From NCBI RefSeq assembly GCF_003628145.1, contig NZ_RBZV01000020.1, positions 1 to 44,467 on the forward strand: a DNA stretch of 44,467 nt, given 5' to 3'. The stretch comes from Trinickia fusca. GTDB lineage: Bacteria > Pseudomonadota > Gammaproteobacteria > Burkholderiales > Burkholderiaceae. The translations under genes were made by a program, and so were the position numbers. This document shows, piece by piece, positions 26,801 through 34,129 of this stretch. The notes beneath the pieces were generated by a model. That model saw nothing but the letters and a program-made list of their open reading frames with translations. It was not told where the DNA came from and ran no database searches. How positions within the stretch are numbered: the stretch's first letter is position 1; every line of letters starts with the position of its first letter.

Positions 26801-27153
26801 GCGCAGGCGTCCCGCTACATGTCTCGCCTCACCGCATCACCAAGACAAACTCGGGGTCAGTGGTCAAGATTGAGTTCGTTCGCGTCAAGCCGTCGGGCAA
26901 GCTGTCGCGGCAACACAAGACTCTCAAGTGGGTGCTGAAGTACATGGCCGAAGCTTACCCACGGTACTCTTTCCAAGGCAGCATCTTCGTGCTGAGCACA
27001 GGCACCGAGGAGTCCGTTTCCCCGTACGGCCGACTACCGGACGACTTTTTCCTCGTACCGATTGCCCAAGCGCTGATGGCTGGCAATTTTGACGCCAAAC
27101 CGAATCCTTGGGAGTGCCCGAAGTGCAGGCATTTCCTGCACTGCCCCGCCTAG
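23824..27153 (+). CDS. ImmA/IrrE metallopeptidase fused to UvrD/Rep helicase with Cys-cluster C-terminus
   Basis: The 1109-residue protein uses a GTG start inside the preceding stop. Residues 1-180 are an ImmA/IrrE zinc peptidase: HEFGH at 87-91 and the third ligand region ERAELQANIFARELLLP near 130-146. Residues about 200-850 are a superfamily 1 helicase: Walker A AGPGTGKTA (219-227), the DEYQD motif II and LYVALSRAREHL motif VI. The last 200 residues begin with a YEFTGFLSYRVCPRRYYYDF segment, as in PD-(D/E)XK domains of AddB/RecB-like proteins, and end with Cys1098, Cys1101 and Cys1107, consistent with an iron-sulphur cluster together with the Cys in RVCPRRYYY. The fusion could couple DNA damage or phage DNA processing to cleavage of a regulator. 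Confidence 0.93.
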   Translation: MTPFHTAREAATQLRHQLFADAATSGIPSNQVIDAVAAENAEDFDISDAEPDDEALGTADAVLVRKFRQIVVRNDVPSGERAFLVAHEFGHWKLHHEGHEGCHKVVDSTLKPEDGDTFGAQKIEAYGARERAELQANIFARELLLPRAVARGLFLAGKTATQLAQDLDVPLELVRQQLLDGLLLPEPPESSDEPPQPITPTKDQIAAATSSAKTSLVVAGPGTGKTATLLMRVQHLLAEGAKPESLLLLTFSNRAARELVDRLQELGITNAHDIWVGTFHAFGLEFLRKNHEQFGLRPRFGVADKMAQIAVLEPHIYGLGLTAFNPLGDPLDWLKDVISTIQRAKDELADASEFADAVDQSAPDTSDEALARQYDVVKLYRCYESKMQANGSLVDMGDLVMLPALALKMDFAKYTSSVGRFKHILVDEYQDVNRASAQLVKALAAHAKSLWVVGDARQAIYRFRGASMRNIVRFGDDFPTHTTFPLNENRRSFEEVIRVFEHTGREGNPLQMMLPLDDVGSARGHSGIKPRHVQCATDDVVRGELAANVRRIHNLGVAYRDQVILASTHETCSTAADSLNAAGVPALHLGDIFQRPEIKDLLALLQLFIDRSGSGLLRVSRLPGLELPPADVEKLLGWCKANRPVPLSWVAAPPTGLSSKSTAALKRWATAFDGLASADSPWEVACQLLLDRTDILRAHLAGSSILDITRHIALWQFIYYLRVPDGGRVYQTVGSFITRLRRRLRVGDDRELRIPPPEADSLDAVAVMTIHGSKGLEFEAVHLVDIDAKHFRMGTDSDLVPQSLFQSIAPIENFEEQSEASNKLYVALSRAREHLVLYETKAMYNAACVAAITGAAHLFERVQGRATVSKVPASPSGSSPVAPPAAYEFTGFLSYRVCPRRYYYDFIKELSPAAGLHPAALIEGAVMRELFAPYGEEPGEPPAEVGKVLASLGPAFKDSVPHFRAYADQLLRSGRAWLGARRAAMAKPFDIECAGVPLHVSPHRITKTNSGSVVKIEFVRVKPSGKLSRQHKTLKWVLKYMAEAYPRYSFQGSIFVLSTGTEESVSPYGRLPDDFFLVPIAQALMAGNFDAKPNPWECPKCRHFLHCPA

Positions 27154-27172
27154 GTCGAGCCGGTCCACGCAC

Positions 27173-27201
27173 TTCCGATTTCCAGGGCTTCCTGCGACTT
27201 A
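27173..27201 (+). promoter_or_regulatory. Promoter-like element, copy 2 (before the ubiquitin-like gene)
   Basis: TTCCGAT at 27173-27179 and GACTTA at 27196-27201 repeat copy 1 with identical spacing; the match extends through TTCCGATTTCC at the left and TGCGACTTA at the right. It lies in the 103-base gap between the helicase and the ubiquitin-like gene, 55 bases before the ATG. Confidence 0.75.
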
Positions 27202-27256
27202 CCCAGCATGAGCAGCGCATCCCGCGCAGCTCACCTAGCTGGAAAAGGAAGCAGAA

Positions 27257-27754
27257 ATGTCCACCCGTGTTTACATCCAGTCGGAGTTCTTCTCTGACAT
27301 CAAGTTCGTCGAAGTCAACGACGAGGCCACCGTCGCCGAGCTGAAGCACGCCGTCCTTGCGCTGCTGCCGGCCGGCACCGACGCGTCCGATCTGACTCTG
27401 TCGGTCGAGGACGATGACGACGACGCCCACGGCCGCGACACCCACGTCAAGCATCTGAAGAAGGAGCACGGTGTGCGCATCCACCTCCACCGCTGCAAGC
27501 AAGTGGAAGTGCAGGTCCGCTTCGGCGCCGAGGTCGTGCACCACAAGTTCCGCCCGGCGACCACCGTCGGCCGCGTGCGCCTGTGGGCCGGCGAGAAGCT
27601 GGGCATAGCGCCCGGCGACATCGCCGAGCACGTCCTGCAGATTGCCGGCACAACCGAGCAGCCCGACGTCGACGTCCACATCGGCACGCTGACCAAGTGC
27701 CCGCAGTGCGCGGTGACCTTCGACCTCGTGCCCGCGCACCGTATCAACGGCTAA
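27257..27754 (+). CDS. Double ubiquitin-like protein (Multiubiquitin family)
   Basis: The 165-residue protein has two beta-grasp ubiquitin-like units, about residues 4-80 and 82-160. The first contains EVNDEATVAELKHAVLAL and the second FRPATTVGRVRLWAGEKLGI, the typical strand-helix step. It ends Asn-Gly, with a single terminal glycine rather than Gly-Gly. AAGGAAG before the ATG is a good ribosome binding site. The family is the modifier of bacterial E1-E2-JAB operons; a C-terminal Gly would be activated by the E1 encoded at 28692. The acidic run EDDDDD (residues 51-56) is a loop insertion. CPQC near the C-terminus (148-151) is an unusual pair of cysteines. Confidence 0.92.
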   Translation: MSTRVYIQSEFFSDIKFVEVNDEATVAELKHAVLALLPAGTDASDLTLSVEDDDDDAHGRDTHVKHLKKEHGVRIHLHRCKQVEVQVRFGAEVVHHKFRPATTVGRVRLWAGEKLGIAPGDIAEHVLQIAGTTEQPDVDVHIGTLTKCPQCAVTFDLVPAHRING

Positions 27755-27764
27755 GGGGCGAGGT

Positions 27765-28223
27765 ATGGCACCGGATGAGCAATCTCTGCGTGCCGACCTC
27801 GCGTCGGCAAGCTTTCTCTCAGGCGAGGACCGCAACCGCTGGCAATTCAAGAAGCTGGAGTGGCCCTTCGTCTACATCAACGTCATCGCCCGCGACCAGC
27901 GCGAATACACGCTGCGCCTGAACTGCTGCGGCTTCCCGACGACGCCTCCCACGGGCACGTTTTGGGACCTGTCGACGAACAGCAAGCTGTCGTTCGACAG
28001 GTGGCCCCAAGGCGGCGAGCGCCTGCAGCTGGCCTTCAGGCCCAACTGGAAGATCGGGGATGCGCTCTACATCCCCTGCGACCGAGAAAGCATCGTCGGT
28101 CACGACTGCTGGTTCGCCCAGTACCCGCAACTCATCTGGAAGCCCGCCAAGGGCATCAGCCACTACCTGGAGGTGGTCCATGACCTTCTTCAAAGCCGCG
28201 ACTACGCCTGCGCCCCTGCTTGA
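27765..28223 (+). CDS. E2-like ubiquitin-conjugating-fold protein
   Basis: The 152-residue protein follows the ubiquitin-like gene by 10 bases. FPTTPP at 57-62 matches the YPxxPP signature of E2 enzymes, and IWKPAKGISHYLEVVHDLLQ (124-143) matches the E2 segment WSPAxTIxxxLxxIxxLL. Between them lie Cys105 (LYIPCDR) and Cys115 (GHDCW), either of which could carry the thioester; Cys105 sits at the end of the right strand. E2 proteins accept the modifier from E1 and pass it to targets. The sequence is far from eukaryotic E2s, so this rests on motifs plus operon position. Confidence 0.78.
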   Translation: MAPDEQSLRADLASASFLSGEDRNRWQFKKLEWPFVYINVIARDQREYTLRLNCCGFPTTPPTGTFWDLSTNSKLSFDRWPQGGERLQLAFRPNWKIGDALYIPCDRESIVGHDCWFAQYPQLIWKPAKGISHYLEVVHDLLQSRDYACAPA

Positions 28224-28695
28224 GGTGCCGGCCACGCTCTGGGCGGAGGTGATGGAGCACCTGCGCGCGCAAGGCGGCGGCGTTCGCGAAAGCGGCGCCT
28301 TCCTCCTTGGGCACAAGACCGACGCCGGCCGGGTGGTGATGCGGTTCGTGCCCTACGAGCAACTGCAACCCGACGCATTCAGCAACGACTACGTGTCTCT
28401 GAAGGCCGACAGCTTCGCCAAGCTCTGGGAGGTCTGTCGCGCTCAAGGCATGACTGTCGTGGCCGACGTGCACACGCACCCCTTTGGCCCTGGCCAGAGC
28501 CGTTCTGACCGCGCGAACCCGATGGTCGCCCTGAAGGGGCACATCGCCCTCATCGTGCCGCGGTTCGCCAAGGGCGACCCGCGCCCTCGCGACCTCGGAC
28601 TTTACGTCTACCAAGGCAACCACCAGTGGCTGTCGCACTCGGGTTCCGATGTCAGCCGCATCCTGCGACTTACCGATGCTGGAGTTTTTCAATGA
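28180..28695 (+). CDS. JAB/JAMM metalloprotease (deconjugase or processing peptidase)
   Basis: The 171-residue protein starts at the ATG at 28180, inside the last 44 bases of the E2-like gene; the longer frame is out-of-frame E2 coding sequence. The JAMM zinc site is present: Glu37 in RESGAFLLG, His98 and His100 in VHTHP, and SRSD (Ser107, Asp110). The gap between the second His and Ser is six residues, one less than the common seven. Such enzymes remove or mature ubiquitin-like proteins. Since the modifier already ends in Gly, deconjugation is more likely than removal of a tail. Confidence 0.93.
   Translation: MTFFKAATTPAPLLEVPATLWAEVMEHLRAQGGGVRESGAFLLGHKTDAGRVVMRFVPYEQLQPDAFSNDYVSLKADSFAKLWEVCRAQGMTVVADVHTHPFGPGQSRSDRANPMVALKGHIALIVPRFAKGDPRPRDLGLYVYQGNHQWLSHSGSDVSRILRLTDAGVFQ
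28644..28672 (+). promoter_or_regulatory. Promoter-like element, copy 3 (inside the JAB gene, before the E1 gene)
   Basis: TTCCGAT at 28644-28650 and GACTTA at 28667-28672 repeat the pair seen at 22368 and 27173 with the same 17-base spacing from TTCCGA to GACTTA. CCTGCGACTTACC matches copy 2 over 13 bases. It lies in coding sequence 19 bases before the E1 start codon, so coincidence from codon choice must be considered. Confidence 0.5.
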
Positions 28696-30089
28696 CCGAT
28701 TTCAACGCCGATTCCATGCACCGGCTGGCCAAGATGGCCTTGGACTCGGGCGAGGTCGCCTCGCCCGAGGAGGCCGTGGCGCTGTTCTCGCGCTACAGGC
28801 TGCGCGTCCATCTCGGCCAAGGCTGGGCCAGCACGCTCGCCGGCCAGGCCTGCTTCTTGACCGCGCTGAACACGGCCGCGCGCGCCTTCCTGGGCGGCGT
28901 CGAGGTCTACGGCGATCTAGCTGTTGTGCTCGACGTCCCGTTGTACCAAGGGCGCAACGCCCGGGTCGTCGCCGAAGAGCTCGATGCCAAGGTCACCAAC
29001 AACGCCACCTCCGACCTGCCGACGCTCGTGCTCGGGGCCGCCCCTAACGGCGCGCCCCCGGCGTTCTGCGTTCAGCTCCGCTGGGACCACTGGCGCTTTG
29101 AGATTGCACCCGCCTCTGCGGGCGGCGGGCTGACCTGCACTGATGACAACCCTCTCGCGGGCATCGGCGCCGCTGCGCTGGGAGTCAACGAGGCTTTCAT
29201 GCACGTCCGTGGTGACTTGGCTGAGGCCGGGCACCGAAACATCGGCATGTCGCTCTGGAACCCGCTCGCGGTCGTCGACTGGCGCGACGACGCACACAAG
29301 GGCCCCGAGCTCGCCTACTTGCCGAAGTCCTTGTGGCTCGTCGGCCTGGGCCATTTGGGCCAGGCCTACGCATGGACGCTGGGACTACTCCCATATCCGG
29401 TCGATGGTCGCCCACACCTGGTACTCCAAGACATCGACAAGGCCGCCAAGTCCAATCTCAGCACCTGCTTGCTTCTGTGGGCGGCGGACCTGCTCAAGCC
29501 CAAGGTCAGGGCGGTGGCTAGCCGGCTCGAGGCCGCAGGCTTCACCACCGCGCTGGTAGAGCGCCGTTTTGGCCCAGGGCATCGTGTCATGGTCGACGAG
29601 CCGACCACGGCCCTCTTCGGCGTCGACAATGTCGCCGCTCGTCGAGACCTTGATTCGGCCGAGTTTTCGCTCGTCGTCGAGGCTGGGCTGGGCAGTGGGT
29701 ATCGCGATTTCCGGAATATCCGGCTGCACACGTTCCCGGGACTACGCCGTCCGTCGGAAATCTGGACGGCGGAATCTGCCGCGCAAGCCTCCGTTGAGTT
29801 GAATGACACCTACAAGAAGTTGGCTGACGCGCGCCAGGACATCTGCGGAATGACGCTGCTGGCCTCTCGCGCCGTGGCCACACCGTTTGTCGGAGCGCTA
29901 GCGGCGGTGCTAGCACTGTCCGAGGTCATGCGCCCGCTCCACGGAGGCTTGGTTCACGCCGCCCTGGACGTGCAGATGAAGAGCCCGCGCCATCGCACTG
30001 GCGCAGCACCAATCGCGTACCAAGGGCTGCAGACGGCCTTTATTCAAGCCAAGAAGCGATTGTCCGGCCGTACCGGGGAGGTCAGGTGA
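28692..30089 (+). CDS. E1-like ThiF-family adenylyltransferase
   Basis: The 465-residue protein starts at the ATG overlapping the JAB stop (ATGA), with GGAG just before it. Residues 1-200 are a family-specific N-terminal domain. The ThiF/E1 nucleotide-binding fold starts at about 213 with LWLVGLGHLGQ, followed by LQDIDKAAKSN (Asp247, Asp249, Asn255), the usual ATP-contacting acids. Cys385 (ARQDICGMTLL) lies after the adenylation core at a plausible place for the E1 catalytic cysteine. It would adenylate the C-terminal Gly of the double ubiquitin-like protein and pass it to the E2-like protein. Confidence 0.92.
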   Translation: MTDFNADSMHRLAKMALDSGEVASPEEAVALFSRYRLRVHLGQGWASTLAGQACFLTALNTAARAFLGGVEVYGDLAVVLDVPLYQGRNARVVAEELDAKVTNNATSDLPTLVLGAAPNGAPPAFCVQLRWDHWRFEIAPASAGGGLTCTDDNPLAGIGAAALGVNEAFMHVRGDLAEAGHRNIGMSLWNPLAVVDWRDDAHKGPELAYLPKSLWLVGLGHLGQAYAWTLGLLPYPVDGRPHLVLQDIDKAAKSNLSTCLLLWAADLLKPKVRAVASRLEAAGFTTALVERRFGPGHRVMVDEPTTALFGVDNVAARRDLDSAEFSLVVEAGLGSGYRDFRNIRLHTFPGLRRPSEIWTAESAAQASVELNDTYKKLADARQDICGMTLLASRAVATPFVGALAAVLALSEVMRPLHGGLVHAALDVQMKSPRHRTGAAPIAYQGLQTAFIQAKKRLSGRTGEVR

Positions 30090-30307
30090 GCAGGCAGCGC
30101 TACGGCCGCCACGGGCGAGGCGCCATAGATGAGTTCCCTGTCAAGGGCGGCCTTCCTCTTCCCCCTTGGCGGCTTCGCCGCCAGGTCTCCACGCCCCCCC
30201 AATACCACCTACTAAGCAACTCTGATTCCCGATCAAGGAATGCACGAGGCGAACTCAGGCGGAATCCACATGGTGAAATATCCATGACGGACTTTATTCT
30301 TTCATGA
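30086..30307 (+). pseudogene. Possible truncated gene after the E1 gene
   Basis: A GTG overlapping the E1 stop opens a 73-codon frame starting MSRQRYGRHGRGAIDEFPV. After about 30 codons the composition stops looking like protein and the frame runs through a hairpin and a tandem repeat. GTGA coupling is the rule in this operon, so this may be the start of a lost fifth conjugation gene. It may also be chance. Confidence 0.3.
30167..30183 (+). terminator. Hairpin after the ubiquitin-like operon
   Basis: TGGCGGC (30167-30173) pairs perfectly with GCCGCCA (30177-30183) around a TTC loop. No T-run follows, so it is at best a weak intrinsic terminator or a transcript-stabilising hairpin about 80 bases after the E1 stop. 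Confidence 0.4.
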
Positions 30308-30322
30308 CGGACTTTATTCTCT
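30283..30322. repeat. Two tandem 20-base repeats
   Basis: CATGACGGACTTTATTCT occurs at 30283-30300 and again at 30303-30320, giving two 20-base units that differ at one base in the last two. The repeat lies between the ubiquitin-like locus and the aromatic degradation operon and could be an integration scar or a regulator-binding site. Confidence 0.8.
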
Positions 30323-30367
30323 CGGATCAAATACGAACCTGGCGCAGCGCGCCGCCAACCAAATTAC

Positions 30368-30396
30368 TTGACATCTAAACTATTCATAACTAAATT
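30368..30396 (+). promoter_or_regulatory. Sigma-70-type promoter of the 2-aminobenzoate operon
   Basis: TTGACA (30368-30373) is separated by 17 bases from TAAATT (30391-30396), and the first gene begins at 30425 after GAGGAG. The spacer contains TATTCATA, which recurs downstream of the operon at 38763-38770. The operon encodes a MarR-type protein that probably controls this promoter. Confidence 0.7.
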
Positions 30397-30424
30397 TATT
30401 CGCATCACCACGCGAGGAGCGAGC

Positions 30425-32764
30425 ATGCGCATCGTCTGCATCGGGGGCGGGCCGGCCGGGCTTTACTTTGGTTTGCTCATGAAGCTGCGCAATCCGACGT
30501 ACGACGTGTCGGTCGTCGAGCGCAACCGCCCTTACGACACATTCGGCTGGGGCGTCGTGTTCTCCGACCAAACGCTCGACAATCTGCGCGCGTCCGACCC
30601 GCAGAGCGCGGACATGATCCTGAGCGCGTTCAATCACTGGGACGACATCGACATCCATTTCCGTGGCCGCACGATACGCTCGTCGGGCCACGGCTTCTGT
30701 GGCATCGGCCGCAAACGGCTGCTGAACATCCTGCAAGCGCGCTGCGAAGCGCTCGGCGTGAAGCTCGTGTTCGAGACGAACGTGACGAACGACGATGATT
30801 ACGACGCCGACCTCATCATCGCGTGCGACGGCGCGAACAGCGCGATTCGCCAGAAGTATGCAGACACTTATCAGCCCGACGTCGACGTGCGCGACTGCCG
30901 CTTCGTGTGGCTCGGCACGCACAAGCGCTTCGACGCGTTCACGTTCGCGTTCGAACAAACCGAATGGGGCTGGTTTCAAGCGCACGCCTATCGTTTCGAC
31001 GACGACACGTCGACGTTCATTGTCGAGACGCCGGAAAGCGTCTGGCGCGCAGCCGGCCTCGACGAAATGAGCAAGGAGGACGGCATCGCATTCTGTGAGC
31101 GGCTCTTTGCCAAATACCTCGACGGCCATCCGTTGATATCGAACGCAACGCACTTGCGCGGCTCGGCGCAGTGGATCCGCTTTCCGCGCGTCGTCAATCG
31201 CCAGTGGGTGCATCGCAAGCCGCGCGCAGGCGGCGGCTTCACGCCTGTTGTGTTGATGGGCGATGCGGCACACACGGCGCACTTCTCCATTGGATCGGGG
31301 ACGAAGCTCGCACTCGAAGACGCGATCGAACTCGCCGATAGCATCGGCGCTCACCCGCACGACCTCGACGCCGCGCTCGAGCATTACGTGAGCGTGCGCA
31401 GCGTCGACGTGCTGCGCATCCAGAACGCAGCGCGCAATTCGACGGAATGGTTCGAGCACGTCTCACGCTACGCGTCGTTCGAGCCCGAGCAGTTCGCGTA
31501 TTCGCTGCTCACACGCTCGCAGCGGATCTCGCACGAGAACCTGCGCGCACGCGACGCACACTATGTCTCGGCGTACGAGGACTGGCTCGCCACGCGCGCG
31601 GGCGTCACCCACGCCAGCGGCACACAGTCGATTCCGCCGATGTTCACGCCCTACTCGGTACGCGGCGTCACGTTGAAGAACCGTGTCATCGTCTCGCCGA
31701 TGGCCCAATACTCGGCCGTCGACGGTGTAGTCGGCGACTACCACCTCGCCCACCTCGGTGCGCGCGCAATGGGCGGTGCGGCGCTCGTGATGACCGAGAT
31801 GACCTGCGTGTCTTCCGACGGGCGCATCACGCCGGGCTGCCCTGGCATGTACACGCCCGAACAGCGCGACGCCTGGCGACGCATCGTCGACTTCGTGCAC
31901 AGCATGAGTGATGCGAAGATCGGCATGCAGCTCGGCCACGCAGGCGCAAAAGCGTCGACACGCGTAAGCTGGGACGGCATCGATCAACCGCTGCCGCAGG
32001 GAAACTGGCCGATCCTCTCGGCATCGCCGCAGCAGTATCTGGCCGGGGTGAGCCAATGGTCGCGTGAGGCGAGCTTCGCCGATCTGCGCGAGATCGAAGC
32101 CCAGTTCGTACGCGCGGCCGTCATGGCCGACGAAGCCGGCTTCGACTGGCTCGAACTGCACTGCGCGCATGGCTATCTGCTCTCGAGCTTTCTATCGCCG
32201 CTCACGAACCATCGCACCGACGAATACGGCGGCACACTCGCGAACCGCTTGCGCTATCCGCTCGAAGTGTTTGCCGCCATCCGTCGCGTGTGGCCGCAGC
32301 ACAAGCCGATTTCCGTCCGCATCTCGGCGCACGACTGGGTCGAGGGCGGCAATACGCCTGATGACGCTGTCGAAATCGCGCAGGCCTTCAAAGCGGCGGG
32401 CGCGGACATGATCGACGTGTCTTCCGGTCAGGTCAGCAAAGCCGAAAAGCCCGTCTACGGCCGCATGTTTCAAACACCGTTCGCTGATCGCGTCCGCAAC
32501 GAAGCGGGCATCGCGGCGATTGCCGTCGGCGCGATTTCCGAAGCGGACCACGTCAACAGCATCATCGCGGCAGGCCGTGCGGATCTCTGTGCAATCGCGC
32601 GGCCGCATCTCGCCAACCCGGCCTGGACGCTGACCGAGGCCGCTCGCATCGGTTACTTCGGCGTTGCCTGGCCCAAGCAATACACGGCCGCAAAGGCTCA
32701 ACTCGAGCGCAACTTCGAACGCGAGCGCGCACAGCTGAGTGCACCCATGGAGCATGCACGATGA
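30425..32764 (+). CDS. 2-aminobenzoyl-CoA (or salicylyl-CoA) monooxygenase/reductase
   Basis: The 779-residue protein is a two-domain fusion. Residues 1-390 are a class A FAD monooxygenase, with the nucleotide-binding [16 protein letters not shown] at the start and [20 protein letters not shown] as the second FAD motif. Residues about 400-770 are an Old Yellow Enzyme-type reductase ([20 protein letters not shown], then [17 protein letters not shown]). The known fusion hydroxylates and reduces 2-aminobenzoyl-CoA; close relatives are annotated as salicylyl-CoA 5-hydroxylase. The ATG at 30425 is preceded by GAGGAG; upstream in-frame codons include the promoter and are not used. The ligase at the end of the operon supplies its CoA-ester substrate. 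Confidence 0.9.
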   Translation: MRIVCIGGGPAGLYFGLLMKLRNPTYDVSVVERNRPYDTFGWGVVFSDQTLDNLRASDPQSADMILSAFNHWDDIDIHFRGRTIRSSGHGFCGIGRKRLLNILQARCEALGVKLVFETNVTNDDDYDADLIIACDGANSAIRQKYADTYQPDVDVRDCRFVWLGTHKRFDAFTFAFEQTEWGWFQAHAYRFDDDTSTFIVETPESVWRAAGLDEMSKEDGIAFCERLFAKYLDGHPLISNATHLRGSAQWIRFPRVVNRQWVHRKPRAGGGFTPVVLMGDAAHTAHFSIGSGTKLALEDAIELADSIGAHPHDLDAALEHYVSVRSVDVLRIQNAARNSTEWFEHVSRYASFEPEQFAYSLLTRSQRISHENLRARDAHYVSAYEDWLATRAGVTHASGTQSIPPMFTPYSVRGVTLKNRVIVSPMAQYSAVDGVVGDYHLAHLGARAMGGAALVMTEMTCVSSDGRITPGCPGMYTPEQRDAWRRIVDFVHSMSDAKIGMQLGHAGAKASTRVSWDGIDQPLPQGNWPILSASPQQYLAGVSQWSREASFADLREIEAQFVRAAVMADEAGFDWLELHCAHGYLLSSFLSPLTNHRTDEYGGTLANRLRYPLEVFAAIRRVWPQHKPISVRISAHDWVEGGNTPDDAVEIAQAFKAAGADMIDVSSGQVSKAEKPVYGRMFQTPFADRVRNEAGIAAIAVGAISEADHVNSIIAAGRADLCAIARPHLANPAWTLTEAARIGYFGVAWPKQYTAAKAQLERNFERERAQLSAPMEHAR

Positions 32765-33546
32765 GAATCCGCACACTCGACGACATACATGCCATCGTCA
32801 CGGGCGGTGGCAGCGGCATCGGGGCCGCGACCGCCGAGGCACTCGTCAATGCTGGCGCGCGCGTGACGCTAATGGGCCGCGACATGATCCGCCTGCACAC
32901 GCAGCGCGAACGGCTCGCGCCTGACCAACGCAGTGCGATTCACTGCGAGGCTGTCGACATCACGCAAGCCGACGCGGTCGACGGGGCCTTTGAGCGTGCA
33001 TCGCAAGCGTTCGGCCCCGCCACGATCCTCATCAACAACGCAGGCCAAGCACAGGCTGCTCCGTTCACGAAAACCGACGCCGAGCTGTGGCAACGCATGC
33101 TCGACGTCAATCTGACGGGCGTGTTCCTGTGCACGCAGGCTGCCCTGCCCGCCATGCTCGAACGCGGCTATGGCCGCATCGTCAACGTCGCAAGCACGGC
33201 GGGGCAAATCGGCTATCCGTATGTGGCGGCGTATTGCGCGGCCAAGCACGGTGTCATCGGGCTCACGCGCTCGCTTGCCCTCGAAGTCGCCACCAAGGGC
33301 GTCACCGTCAACGCAGTGTGCCCCGGCTATACGGAAACGGAGTTGCTCTATGCCTCGATCGATCAAGTGATCGCCAAGACGGGCCGTAGCGAAGCCGAGG
33401 CGCGTGCGGTCCTGCAAAGCAACAACCCGCAGCAACGCTTCGTCGATCCGCACGAGGTGGCCAATGCGGTGCTATGGCTGGTGCAGCGCGAATCGGCATC
33501 CATAACCGGTCAATCCATTTCGATTTCAGGTGGAGAAGTAATGTGA
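32761..33546 (+). CDS. Short-chain dehydrogenase/reductase
   Basis: The 261-residue SDR has the cofactor motif TGGGSGIG (15-22), NNAG, the catalytic Ser in VASTAGQ and the YxxxK pair in AAYCAAKHG. It overlaps the monooxygenase gene by four bases (ATGA). In this pathway it probably oxidises the 3-hydroxyacyl-CoA formed by the hydratase, or reduces a ring ketone. Substrate specificity cannot be read from the sequence. Confidence 0.92.
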   Translation: MRIRTLDDIHAIVTGGGSGIGAATAEALVNAGARVTLMGRDMIRLHTQRERLAPDQRSAIHCEAVDITQADAVDGAFERASQAFGPATILINNAGQAQAAPFTKTDAELWQRMLDVNLTGVFLCTQAALPAMLERGYGRIVNVASTAGQIGYPYVAAYCAAKHGVIGLTRSLALEVATKGVTVNAVCPGYTETELLYASIDQVIAKTGRSEAEARAVLQSNNPQQRFVDPHEVANAVLWLVQRESASITGQSISISGGEVM

Positions 33547-34079
33547 CGAATGTCGCACGTTCGGTAGCCAAAAAGAAAACGGCGGCACCCATCGAGGTCG
33601 ACAACGTCCTCGACCTTGAAGTACGCACGGGTGTGGATAGTCATGCGAGCTTGCGTCTGTGGCTGCGTCTGCTGACGACGACCAATCTCGTGCAAACCGA
33701 ATTGCGCCGGCGTCTGCGCGCCGAATTCGGTACGACGTTGCCGCGTTTCGACTACATGGCCCAGCTCGAACGCCATCCCGAAGGCCTCAAGATGAGCGAG
33801 ATCTCGCGGCGCTTGATGGTCACCGGCGGCAACGTCACCGGGCTCACCGATCAGCTCGAACAAGAAGGGCTCGTTTCACGCGACCTAGACCCTAACGACC
33901 GGCGCGCATACAGCGTGCGTCTGACGCCAGAGGGCCGCGCGTTGTTCGACAAGATGGCGCGCGCGCACGAGCAGTGGGTGGTCGAGTTGTTCGGCGGGCT
34001 CGGCCTCGACGACAAATCGAAGATGCATCTGCGTCTGGGCAAGCTGAAGACCTATCTGCTCGAGACGCTCAAGCGTTGA
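33543..34079 (+). CDS. MarR-family transcriptional regulator
   Basis: The 178-residue protein uses a GTG start overlapping the SDR stop (GTGA), with GGAG seven bases before. After a basic N-terminal tail of about 40 residues comes a winged helix: LKMSEISRRLMVTGGNVTGL as recognition helices and DPNDRRAYSVRLTPEG as the wing. MarR regulators usually repress their own operon and release DNA on binding an aromatic acid or its CoA ester. Its place inside the operon suggests autoregulation. The N-terminal extension with KKKTAAP is longer than usual. Confidence 0.92.
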   Translation: MTNVARSVAKKKTAAPIEVDNVLDLEVRTGVDSHASLRLWLRLLTTTNLVQTELRRRLRAEFGTTLPRFDYMAQLERHPEGLKMSEISRRLMVTGGNVTGLTDQLEQEGLVSRDLDPNDRRAYSVRLTPEGRALFDKMARAHEQWVVELFGGLGLDDKSKMHLRLGKLKTYLLETLKR

Positions 34080-34129
34080 GCGCCGTGCAATAGACGACAC
34101 AGGCCGTACGAACCAGGAGAGCGACACCC

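Noticed and set aside
28060-28179. Longer N-terminus of the JAB protein
   Set aside because: These codons are an out-of-frame reading of the E2-like gene and are serine- and threonine-rich; the ATG at 28180 begins the conserved part.
30380-31459. Antisense frame of 359 codons inside the monooxygenase gene
   Set aside because: It is a GC-driven shadow; the sense frame contains FAD motifs and continues into the reductase domain.
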